64,000 nucleotides of DNA, taken from the NCBI GenBank assembly GCA_951394405.1, contig OX596346.1, forward strand, positions 2,108,001 through 2,172,000. Direction: 5' to 3'. The position numbers and the translations under genes were made by a program. The DNA is from Coprinellus micaceus. Its lineage: Eukaryota > Basidiomycota > Agaricomycetes > Agaricales > Psathyrellaceae. Positions 44,654-54,657 of this stretch are shown here, one piece after another (within the stretch, counting starts at the first letter, position 1; each line of letters opens with the position of its first letter). The notes beneath the pieces were generated by a model. It had not been told where the DNA came from, made no database searches, and worked only from the letters and a program-made list of their open reading frames with translations.

Positions 44654-46633
44654 TGTTGCAGTGGGCGGGAGATTGGTGGGCGCCGTCTAGGAATGTGCCG
44701 GTTCTTGGCGTTTTGGGTCTGGAGAGAGGACGTCAGTGGTGCTTCCGACGACGAATGGCGAGGTGGGCGCACCCCGACGGAATCCTCCCAAACACGACCG
44801 AAAACCTTTCCTCAACACATCTATCCACCCCTATCACTATCTCCCCATGTGTTCCGCATCTCGTCGATCTACCCTGCTGCCGTGTTGGATTCGTAGTTCG
44901 TGCTCGTGACGGGCCCTTTGTAACAGTAGTATCGTGCAATCGTTTTCTAGTCTTTTTTTCTTTGCTTGGGGGGGTCGACCAAAGAAAAAGCGGCGACGTT
45001 GAGGGCAAGTGACGGAAGGCGGTCAGGGGATCCGGGAGCGGTGATGAAATGGGCGCTGTTGAGTTGTTCGTGGGGAGCAGTATATTTCACTCTGACGTAG
45101 AGGTTCCATCGTTGCAGAAAAGGAGGAGAGCGCCCAGAAAAGAGACCAGTAGAGGATGAGGCCAGAGGGAGTGGTGTGACAGCTAATGGGATGGGGTCGT
45201 GTTTCCAGGCAATCGGGATTTCCATCCCGGATAGTAGCAAAAGGAAGTTAGTTCCCACATCCTCTCGTGGTTCAGTGGGGAGTTTTCCCTGCGTTTCTGA
45301 AAGCAAAAACTCTCAGCGAGTGGAGAGCGGTAGGGGGCTCATAGACAGGTCTAAGTAGCCTCTCCTTGAGAGAGCATAATTTTGAGACGCAGGGAACCAG
45401 GGGCTATCATGCAGCTGCCGCTCCGGAATGAAACCCATCCAAACGGGGAGGGCCTTGAAGACTCCCTCGTCGTCGGGCATTCCAAGAAATTAGGGAAGTC
45501 ATCTCCCCTAGAGAGGGTGCCAGGAACGATGAAAATAGGATAGCCCATCTAAGATGTGTTTCGGAGTTGTCGATGATGGGGGTTGGTGAAAACGAAGTGA
45601 CGTGGGTGGTGTGGCCAGTGGCTGATACCATCGCGCCTGGCTTGGACCCCTGCTTGCTTTGGTGCCCAGTCTTTGTTAATATGACTAGCCTTGCCACCAC
45701 GCATCGCCGACACAAACTTCTCGCATGCCGCGCGCCGCAATCCCCGGTGCTCTGTCGAAGCTTTTTACGCCCTTCCAAGTCCGGAGTTGAACTGCCCCCA
45801 CGCGGCGGTGCCTCATGTTGTACGCATGGACTACCAAAAAGCAACCTCCGGAGCCTCAAAGGCAAGGCATTGAGGACGTTTCCCTCGTGTGTCCGATCCC
45901 CACTGTCAGCACGGGCAACCTGCTGCGAGATAGCTGCCGCCCATCACACCCCTATTGGCCGCGACTAATTGCTGGGCGCTTATCATTCCCAGCTCACTGT
46001 CGCGCTGCGCTCCGCGGTTGACTTTGACGCCGGCGTCAAGCACTGAGCGCGCTCACGGGCGCTATGCTCGATAAGTGAACCGGTCTCACTTTTATATCGT
46101 TGCATTCAATTGAATACCCCATCGCCTACACTTGCCCCTCTAGTTTTCCTTGCCTGACCATGCGTCAATTCTAGAAGGTGGTGGAATCTCCCCGCCACGC
46201 GCAAAAGACATAAAGCTGCGGAATCGCAGGGGCGGTGCGTGAGTGAGTGGAATGCGGTCAAACACGTATCTTGGGTTCTGCCCAAAGTTGGCGGACGATG
46301 AGGGTACCTTCCAGAACATTCAGGACTCTCATCTGAGTTTTGATATGAAGTGATATCATTGTGGTCAACTTTCTGTGAATGATGGGAGCAGTGCGACACT
46401 ACCCTCGACCAAATCAGTAGTGTATCTGTACGAAACGCTTGAAATCAATCATTTCGAGCCAAAGTAAGGCTGGAAGCGCTAGCGGCTTCTGTCTGTTAAA
46501 CCCCCCGGGCCAATCTTAATTCGTCCGGCTAAACTAACTCATATATACCCTCCCTCCCCAGCCCTGCTCTATCCATTGCTTCGAGTCATACCCACATTTC
46601 AGCCCTACAACAGGCACAGCAGATCGACGAAGA
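44654..46633. other. Gene-poor stretch with core promoter at right end
   Basis: About 2 kb without a supported gene. A TATA-like CATATATAC at 46540-46548 lies 94 bp before the start of copy E. A 16-bp perfect palindrome (TTGACGCCGGCGTCAA) occurs at 46024-46039. Confidence 0.45.
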
Positions 46634-47400
46634 ATGCAGATGTCGCTCTCTCAGACCATGGTGCTATCGTGAGTAAAGCATACGGCGAGCAAGGTTATGG
46701 CTCAAGTGGAACGGTGCTGGGCGCGGTCTCTAGCTCACCTAAAGGGACCCACTCTACCACGGCCGACAACGCTCCCCAGCGTCCCCTACTTGCACCTCAA
46801 CCAATCCCTCCTACATATCCAATACCCCCACACCCCTCGTCTCCCCCTCCCCTTCATAAACGGTGTATTCCATTACCGCCGACACTACCCCACAATATGA
46901 CTGAGCCAGTCGTGCACCCAGTGCTCGCGCGAGGTGCACCACAACTCTCGACGTGGGACGTGCGCATGCGACCACTGAGCTTCCTACGACTGAAAGATTT
47001 CAGCTTACATCACAATAAACTCCCCCTAACGCCTTCATGGCTACACGAGCCCGCGACATTCCCTCCCCTCGATTCCGTTGCCATTTGCAGCGGCGCGTTC
47101 GGCGACAAGCCCTTGGTGGTGTTCCCGGGGGACGAGCGACGGTCGTTCGTGACTAACCTTGACGTACTCGACGCGGTGCATCGAGAGGTGCGGAAAATTC
47201 GTCCTTCAGTGCCCTGGGAGAGGAACGGGGTCAGTGATCGCCGCCTAGGCGCTCCGCATACTGGCGGAGATCGTGGGCGCTTACTGCTTAGCCGGGCCGG
47301 TGTTTACCCGAGGGAACCGCAAGCTCGGCCCAGTTGGGTTTGGGGCGGGTTGACGCCGAGCGTCGACGAGAGGGAGGTATGGACGTTGACAATCAGCTGA
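46634..47400 (+). CDS. DUF6699-family protein, copy E
   Basis: Two exons: 46634-46668 and 46734-47400; 233 aa. The start ATG, the GTGAGT donor and the TCTCTAG acceptor give one frame, and a TATA element lies 94 bp upstream. Motifs are well kept: CIPLPPTLP, VVHPVLARG, STWDVRMRP, WLHEPATFPPLDSVAI, KPLVVFPGDERRSFV, LDVLDAVHREV, and WVWGGLTPSVDEREVWTL. The segment before the domain is Pro-rich. No signal peptide or catalytic residues are evident; probably cytosolic or nuclear, function unknown. Confidence 0.66.
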
Positions 47401-48170
47401 GGTCGGTGTAATAATTTGGGAGCAAGGCAATCGAGGTAAGTTTGTATAAATTTATTCTGAGACAGACACTGATGCGCTCGTAGAGCGAGGACATCCATGG
47501 GGGCCTGCCGTGGTAAATGAGAAGTGTTCACGTTGGCGTAGAGGCCAGTTTTCATACCGGCATGTAGCTTGAATATTTTAGGATAATACACAAGTGCAGG
47601 ACATGTAACGAAGGAGAGATACCCATCTGTAATTCAGTAGTATACCAGCTAGGTCAATGTAGTATCTCGGCGCTCGCCCACTCAATCATATGTTGCCCGG
47701 ACCACATAGAGTTCCTTTGCTACGAAGTCCGCCGAAAGTAGAGGTGAAGGAAGGCACAACGATCAACATTTTTCATGGAGCACCCCCAAGGATAAGTGGT
47801 GACATTTGAGAGAGATTGCACGAAATAGGACCACTAGCATCTACCCCTGATTTATGTCTCTCCGCGAGGCATCCTTGACCCCTCGCACTCACTTGCCTAG
47901 TGTGTGGAATGGCATCTGAAGCTTGGGGTGTTTCAGGACTCGCCATTGGGAGCAGTTGAGGTCCGCTTCAGACGAGGTCCGCAGTCCGTACATGAAGTCC
48001 AGCAAAAACAGCGATAAACAGCTTACTGGGCAGGTATATAAACCTGCCCCTCGGTTTTCTCTTCCTGCCCTTCTTTCTTCCTCCACTCACAACCTCCTGC
48101 CCCCTGTTGCTTGTGTGAGTCCTGCTTCCGTTGTGCCCTAGGGATAGGATCACTTACTGTCAGTAGTGCC
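47401..48170. other. Intergenic region with TATA box and 5' UTR intron of copy F
   Basis: TATATAAA lies at 48035-48042, followed by a pyrimidine-rich leader. GTGAGT at 48115 and a CAG ending at 48163 would remove a 49-nt leader intron just before the ATG at 48171. No other gene was seen. Confidence 0.5.
48035..48042 (+). promoter_or_regulatory. TATA box of DUF6699 copy F
   Basis: TATATAAA with a pyrimidine-rich initiation region about 30 bp downstream. Well placed for the truncated copy at 48171. Confidence 0.6.
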
Positions 48171-48497
48171 ATGTCTATCGCCATCATGCAGGCCCCGGTC
48201 ACCACCTCAGCGTTTGCGTCGTCGCCACCACCGCTCAGGTGCAAAATCATACCTCTCCCATCCCTCCTCCCAGATGGCACCAAGGTCAGCCTCCACCCCG
48301 CATTAAAGCGAAACTCAGCACCACTAGCCACAACTTGGGACATCCGCACAACTGCATACCTGAATGTGGCATCCCCGCCCTTGTGGCTCAGCCATCCCGC
48401 CACAGACCCTGGACTCACGTCGATGGTCATTCGCGCTTCTTCTGAACTCGCCCTTGACCTCCATGGAAAGCCCGTCGTTGTGTTCCTAGGAAAATAA
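48171..48497 (+). pseudogene. DUF6699-family copy F, C-terminally truncated
   Basis: A frame of 108 aa. It starts like a full copy (PPPLRCKIIPLPSLLP, LHPALKRN, TTWDIRTTAYL, WLSHPATDPGLTSMVIR, GKPVVVFLGK) and then stops directly after the VVF motif. The DVLxxVH helix and the WGGLTPS...VW end found in the other copies are missing, and the following 300 bp show no trace of them in any frame. Promoter and leader intron look intact, so it may still be transcribed. It is either a pseudogene or a shortened variant. Confidence 0.6.
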
Positions 48498-50832
48498 AAT
48501 AAACAAATTGGGTGATAAGGTGGGAGACGGAGACGAGACTTACGGTGTGAAGACTGGTTGGGTTCGAAAGGTTTGTTGCAGTACTGTACTGCAGAGTTGG
48601 TTAGGTGCATCAAGTCTGCCCCCTGGAGGTGGCCCTCTCAAACTAACCCCCTAGTGAGAGGCACATAGGCTCACTGGAAGACCACGGACGGCGAAATGAG
48701 CCCTTGTGCGGTGGAACTGAGAGACATGTGAGCGACTCAAATTTTATCAAACATCCCACAGACAAAGTTACTACCCGGGCACACAACCTGGAAGCCCCAG
48801 ATGGGAAGATAAGCGGCGATCTCATAGAGGGGTAGCATCCACTGAGTTTCCCCTTGACCTGCACCGGTTGACCGAAGGCGCTATGCCTAAGCAAAAGGTC
48901 CCAGAGCTTAGGACATGCAAGCCCGAGCGTGGAAGGTACGGACAGGGTCCCTGTCTGGATCGCCAACCTGAGAGATGATGGTGGAAAGTAGAAGAGAGTG
49001 ACGAAGCCGACTCGCTTCGATGCTGCGTCCTGCATATGCATTCAAGCTCCGATCTAAAAGTGATGATCGCTCTGCAGAGTCTGCGATTCGACACGGACGT
49101 TACTTCAGGTGGGCAACACCACCGCGTACCCACCAAGTTCTAGCACTGGGACGCAAGATACCTGTTAATGCGTTTGACATCCTCTGATATCGGTTGGCGC
49201 AGAGTGCTCCGAACCTGCAGCCTGATTGGCATTTTGGGTGTTTGAGCCACGCCTACAGCTTACGCTCACCACAAAAACGGCCATGCTGTGGAATTGTCAG
49301 TGAAGGGGGGGGTATCATCAGCCATGCAGCTGTACTGTCAGTGGTTCCGCATTCCGGAACCGCAGTAAGTTCTGTCCAAGTTCCGACTTCGACCGCATCT
49401 CTTTTCATATCGGGAATGATCACCCCAAACAGGTATATATGTCATTTACTATTCTATCGTGGTTCCACACTCACGGCAGGTGGTGGATGCAGTCCCCGAG
49501 TACAGTTCGAATATGGGAGGAAACATTTGCCACGAGGTGAATACGCCAACTGCCCGTCGACACGCACCCAGCTTCCATCCAATTCACGATTCTGAGATCA
49601 GCCGTTTGTGCGCTGAGTCAACGACGTTCGCAAGCATACTGCGCTAGTTCTTCGAGCGAAGCTGCGAACCAACTAGATGCAATATTCGATATACACGGAA
49701 GGTGGTTTCCTCCCATACACCTTGGTATTGTATCGAGCCACACCAAAGCGTGCATGGGACTAAGTATGGAGGTATGTACGACTCCCACAATCCAAGGTAT
49801 GGGTTCACTGTCCGTAGCCTCATCGCATATTGAATAGTACCCAGTCTGGATCTAGGTATCTGCAAAGCTACTGACAGGTTGACGACGTTCAGGGAAGTTC
49901 GGTCGACGGTGCTAAATTCAATCCCCCACCAGCCAGCCAGCGTTAGGCGCTTAAAACCTTGGCGACGCCAATTCATCCCGGCCGTCGGGGAGGAACCAGA
50001 GAAAGGTACCGATGATCCTGATTGTGTATCAATTTTTATCTGGGGCGCATACAGGTAACGACGCGAGGGGCGGGGATGCGATTTAGTGCTCCGTGTCGGT
50101 GCTTGGATGTGGTTACCCGGTTCACTGGATCTACTTGGGCTGGAGAGGCAGCGCCTCCAGATCAGGTTGCAATCTCGAAATTCACTACGTTCTTATATTA
50201 GGCCTTACCTCACATAGAGGGTGATCGTGCGGCCGGACAATAGGCCAGGACAGTATGGATAAAGAGAGGTAGGCATCAGGCGCAAGGAAGATTTGATATC
50301 AATCAATTATTGCCAAGCGAATTGACGGGCGTCAAATTGGGACCCAGTGTAGAGGATGTGGCGCAGCAAGACAAAGTGAGGGGACTTGGGTGTAGTCCTA
50401 GGTCCCAAAGCAGCGGTCTTTCATAAGTCGCCTCTGTTCCAGGAGCGTTAGGGAACTCTCGAATCTCGTGGAAGTCCAGGAAGGTAAGATAAGGTCATTA
50501 AGGCCCTGTTTAGAAAGGTAGCGACGCTTCGGCTGTCACTTCGCCAGCTCTGTATACTTAGAACCCAGGCGCCACTCGACAGGATCTGAGCCGGTTTGAT
50601 CATTATCCGGACACAGCTTCCATAGGGAGAACCTGGAGACAACGTTCACCCACGTACTGTGATTTACGCAGTCACGAGGGCCCCAAAGCAAAGTAAGAGG
50701 AGGGAGGCGCCACGCAACCTCTGGGCGTCCTCAGTCGCGAGACTACCCTGGGCACATCTGGAGGCAATCAAGCTCTTAAACTCTTCATAGTACAAAGAGG
50801 CATGTTCGGTAGGGGCTTGCGGTGTACGTCCA

Positions 50833-50896
50833 GCGGGCATCATATGAAAGTCGTCATATGAAATGGGCGCTATATGAAAACGGGCGTCATACGAAA
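50833..50896 (+). repeat. Four-unit tandem array of an ATATGAAA motif
   Basis: Four units ending in ATATGAAA or ATACGAAA, most preceded by GGGC, follow each other at 14-17 bp spacing: GCGGGCATCATATGAAA, GTCGTCATATGAAA, TGGGCGCTATATGAAA, ACGGGCGTCATACGAAA. Possibly a cluster of protein-binding sites; no function is known. Confidence 0.65.
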
Positions 50897-51272
50897 GGTT
50901 GACATGTACGAGGCGGCGTCCTCGCGAACGTATGGGACCCTGAGACCACGGTCCCGCCAACGTATGCGCGGGTTCCTTGGGAGATAAGAGGGTCCATTCA
51001 CTAGACGCCACCGCCGGGTCCAGGCGCAACGCTCATTCCTACTCATTCCTGCTTCTCTTGTGACGACGACGACGACGTTCCCCATCCCCTTTAAGAACGG
51101 CTAGGTGAGTAACTCGGAACGCATATGGCTAGCGTCCTCGCCCTTCGAATTGCAGTTGTAGGACAGCGGCCTCAGAGCGGTCATGGCGGTGATCATACTC
51201 CATATATATGAACCTTGCCAAGATGCAAAAGGAACTACAATGATCGATCTAACCATTTCTGTATACAGTCAG

Positions 51273-51437
51273 ACCTGTGACAACCCATACCCCCTCGGTG
51301 GACATCCAGGGCTACGGATTATCAAAGGGTATGGGTTATTACGGATGGATTTGGCGGGAGATTGGGGGTTTGGCGAACCCCCGAGGGTGTGGGTTATGGC
51401 ACGGTATGGGTTACCACAGGTTTGGGTTGTCACAGGT
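51273..51437. mobile_element. Palindromic MITE-like element
   Basis: The ends are a perfect 14-bp inverted repeat: ACCTGTGACAACCC at 51273-51286 and its reverse complement at 51424-51437. Inner parts also pair imperfectly (AACCCATACCCCCTCGG against the complement of CCGAGGGTGTGGGTT). At 165 bp with no coding capacity it looks like a foldback or MITE. No clear target-site duplication was found, so an origin by transposition is not proven. Confidence 0.5.
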
Positions 51438-51442
51438 TTGGG

Positions 51443-51450
51443 TATAAATA
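51443..51450 (+). promoter_or_regulatory. Candidate TATA box near DUF6699 copy G
   Basis: TATAAATA, 6 bp beyond the right end of the palindromic element. It is 460 bp from the ATG at 51911, so the link to that gene is tentative. Confidence 0.3.
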
Positions 51451-51910
51451 TAGACTGGACTCCTTGGACTGCAGAACCGGTGCTCACGGAGTGATTAAGA
51501 AATCCGTCGTTGGTTCTTGGCCGTAGCTCGCGCCATCAATCGGATTCAGATTCAACTCAAAGGGGTCAGGTTCATTTGAATGATCACTGACTGACATTCG
51601 CGACTCGCCACGATTCTCTACATCCGTATTCATGTAGTCCCTGAGCCCTTGTGAAGAACGGGGTGGCTATTAGAGTTCGAATCTGAGAATGAATCTAGCC
51701 GTACGGTCCCTGTTTGACCTCGTCCTGTACTTAAAGCCTCCCAAATGGAATGCGATATCTCACGCTGGGTTTCCCTTCTTTAACCCCTCTATCCATACAG
51801 CCCAACTTCGGGAGACACGAATACCCTCTCTTAGTCGTTCACAAGCTTCGTGTACGTGCATCTATCCACACAACGCTGACGGTGCCACTAACCGCTCGCA
51901 CAGATCTCCC

Positions 51911-52444
51911 ATGGCTGTTCAGAGCCCCGCCAACCAGCAGGGCCACGGCCACAATGGGACTGTGGTCTACCACGCGTCCTCGCCTCCCAGTCTTCCACGC
52001 CTTCGATCAGTCCCACTGCCACCCATGCTCCCTGCCGAAGCCCCTGCCCCCGTACTCCACCCAATTCTCCAAATGGGCGCCGTGCCTCTCTCCCTAGTCT
52101 GGAACGTCCGCAGGCCGCTTTTCTCAACTGAATCGCCCCCCTGGATGACCCAGCCTGCGACGTACCCAACCCTTGACTCGATGACCATTCGCATCTCGAG
52201 TGGGCTCGCGTGGAACAGGAGGGAAAGCGACAGACCCATCGTCGTATTTCCGGATAACGAGGACCGCGGCATCGTGACTATACGAGACGTCCTGGAGAGG
52301 GTACACGTCGCGTTCACCCGCCAACGCCCCGGGTCGGCAGGCGCTTCCCTGACTGTGCCTCGGATGCGGCCCATTGTATGGGCGGGGCTGACGCCGAGTG
52401 AGAGCGAGAGGGACGTGTGGGTGCTCCTCATTCACATCGTCTAG
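51911..52444 (+). CDS. DUF6699-family protein, copy G
   Basis: A frame of 177 aa from the ATG at 51911; the frame is open further upstream to an ATG at 51689, but that part has no family similarity. It is the most compact and complete copy: SVPLPPMLP, PVLHPILQMGAVP, LVWNVRRP, WMTQPATYPTLDSMTIRIS, RPIVVFPDNEDRGIVTIRD, VLERVHVAF, and IVWAGLTPSESERDVWVLL. No introns are needed. Function unknown. It is the best representative for a structure or profile search of the family. Confidence 0.7.
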   Translation: MAVQSPANQQGHGHNGTVVYHASSPPSLPRLRSVPLPPMLPAEAPAPVLHPILQMGAVPLSLVWNVRRPLFSTESPPWMTQPATYPTLDSMTIRISSGLAWNRRESDRPIVVFPDNEDRGIVTIRDVLERVHVAFTRQRPGSAGASLTVPRMRPIVWAGLTPSESERDVWVLLIHIV

Positions 52445-54657
52445 AAGAGGGGGTGACGGCTCAAAAAATATGGGTATAACTGGATTGCATACCCACTCGC
52501 CGCGCCTCGGCTCTGACTACTTACGCTCGCGTTGGTCTGCTGTAGTTCCCCCCTGTCGCTGCGGATACCTTTATGCCCGACACCTCCCAAGTCCCCAAAG
52601 ATATTGCCGGTTGTATACGAGAATTAATGTATCCTGTTGCAGTATATCATTCAAAATATACGCCAGAGACGTCTCGATGCCCTAATGAGCGAAATCCCGA
52701 GCCTGCGCACGAGAACGGTGGGGTTGTGGTTTGGGCGCTTATTAGCCTGGACCGGCGATCAGATTGGGTGAGATTAGATCCGGACTCGCCACGTGGGAAA
52801 AAGGTCAGGGCTGTCATATTGAAAACGACCGCAAAGGCTGCCCTGGGCCGTCCATCGCCTCGAGAGATTCAGAAGGACGGGAGGAGATGCGAGAGACCCC
52901 GGTGGACGCGATGTCCGAGGGGATCGTCCAGTGCGTTGGCGAGCGTTGTGCCCCGGCCCGGTCCTTTGCCCCGTCGAACGAGGGAGGGGAGCTTTGCGCA
53001 AATGGTAAGGTGTGGCAACTTGAGAGCTGGAACTGGGTGGGGTGGTCGATCTCGATCGATGGGCAGCCTGTGAGTAAGATGTGCTTAGGAAGGTTGAGAG
53101 ACCCCGACGGAAGCGCTGAGGTAGGTTTAAACTTCGTCGACGCTGCTCCTTGGCTGGTCAGTTTAATCTTGCTGGCCGGCATCGCCAGAGGCCAGGCCAC
53201 AGTCCGCCAACCGCGACGAGGGAAGCGCGTGAGGAACGCTGAGAGATCCATAGCCCGTGGTTCAGAGATGGGAGAGGGATGGGGCGGCAGAATAGTATTT
53301 CTCAGTCGTTCAGAACCAGGAGGGCGAGAGATCCAAGACGACACCACAGAGAGACATCAGACTGGAGGTGAGACAGGGAGGGGGTAAAATAGGAGTTCAG
53401 GAGTTCAGGAAGGAGGGAGATTCAGCAGAATTTAAGGTCGACGAGGGGGGAGGTCGGAGACGTCGGCCGGAGGCAGTAGGTGGGGAGTATTGGGCGGAGA
53501 TGGGAAGAGCGAGGGAGAGTCAGCGAGGGAGAAAGAGAGAGAAGGGGGAAAATATCCGTAGGTGGTGGCTGCGTAAAGGCTAAGGCTGGTGGGCTGACGA
53601 AGGCGAGAGCCAAGTTCAAGCTCCGACTGAAAAGCCTTCTTTCATCTTTGTTCGTGCATGGATGGGTGCACCCCGCTGGTAAAGACGTACTTGGAGATGG
53701 ATAGAACGATAAGGAAGTGATGGTTGTGAGAGGAAGAGAGAAGCGCCGCACCGAAGAAACTGGGTGGAGGGCCCCGGATCAGGAAGCGTGGGCCAGGCTG
53801 CGGGTCCGATACTTATCTTCACGTGGAGGTGTGCGTCAACGCGGTCCGGGAAAAAGGATACCTGTTCATCGTGAGGGGGTTTGAGGGCGAGAAGTGCGTT
53901 CAAGATGCTGGTTGGGAGCAAGGAGGCTGGCCGATGGGTGAGCTGCGAAAGGAAAGGCCGCCGCCGTGGCTGTGATGCTCCACTTCCTCATCCGGAAATT
54001 GGGCGGGACGGCGTCGAAGAGGGGAGAGGACGGTGTCGGGAGACGGGAGAGGGGAAGCCAGGGAGGGGAGTGGGCGTGGGACGGGATGAACGGCAGAATG
54101 CAAGAGGTGGTGGGGCGGCTGGAAATGTCTGACTGACTGACGGAAGACGGAAGAACAATGTGAACAATCGAGATTCAGAGCCCGAGCTGCACTGGTCCGT
54201 TGTCGCCGATACGCCGTCTCCCGTCTGTCTAAGCGCCTGTCCCCTCCCCCTCCTCCTCCCCCCCGTCCCCCGTCCCCTCCCCATTCTCGCTGGGCGTGCA
54301 CAGAGCTCAAGGGGGCGCGTGACAGAGCGTGACAGCCCCCAGCCCAAGTCACACGCGTGACAGAGAGCCAGCAGGGGTGATTTTACGAATGGTTTGCTTT
54401 TGAACCGCCGCCCTCGAAACGACACAGGCAGATCCATACGTGTGCGTAAACGGCTCTGCTCCGTCCGTCCGTCCCGCTCGCAGTGTCCTTCCATCCTTCT
54501 TCCCGCTCCCGCTCCACTCTCCCCCGGACCATTGCGCGTCTGCCCGTCGCTCACGACGACGACGACGACCAATTCTCTTATCCACAAAACTACAGCTTCT
54601 TCAACACCACACACGTCCTCCTCGGGAGGATAGTTCCACACCGCGCACGCGCTCACC
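52445..54657. other. Region upstream of SNF5
   Basis: About 2.2 kb with no firm gene. Long overlapping frames on both strands (52764-53387 plus, 52814-53347 minus) lack motifs. Exon-like pieces on the minus strand around 53940-53880 and 53770-53700 hint at a divergently transcribed gene (see findings). The right end holds the SNF5 promoter and leader, which is pyrimidine-rich. Confidence 0.4.

Larger units (their letters stand above)
48498..51910. other. Long gene-poor stretch with repeats
   Basis: About 3.4 kb without a supported gene. It contains a short tandem array (50833-50896) and a palindromic MITE-like element (51273-51437). A TATAAATA at 51443-51450 directly after the element could be a promoter for copy G. 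Confidence 0.5.

Noticed and set aside
46024..46039. 16-bp perfect palindrome TTGACGCCGGCGTCAA
   Set aside because: Could be a dimer binding site, but a single short palindrome in GC-rich DNA is not strong evidence; left as a note in the spacer entry.
34857..52444. Search for transposon genes (reverse transcriptase, integrase, transposase, helicase) to explain the gene-poor region
   Set aside because: No DDE, RT or helicase motif was found in any frame; only the small palindromic element remains as a candidate.
52764..53387. Plus-strand frame of 207 aa upstream of SNF5, with a 177-aa frame opposite
   Set aside because: Both strands are open over the same bases without motif or promoter; no basis to choose either.
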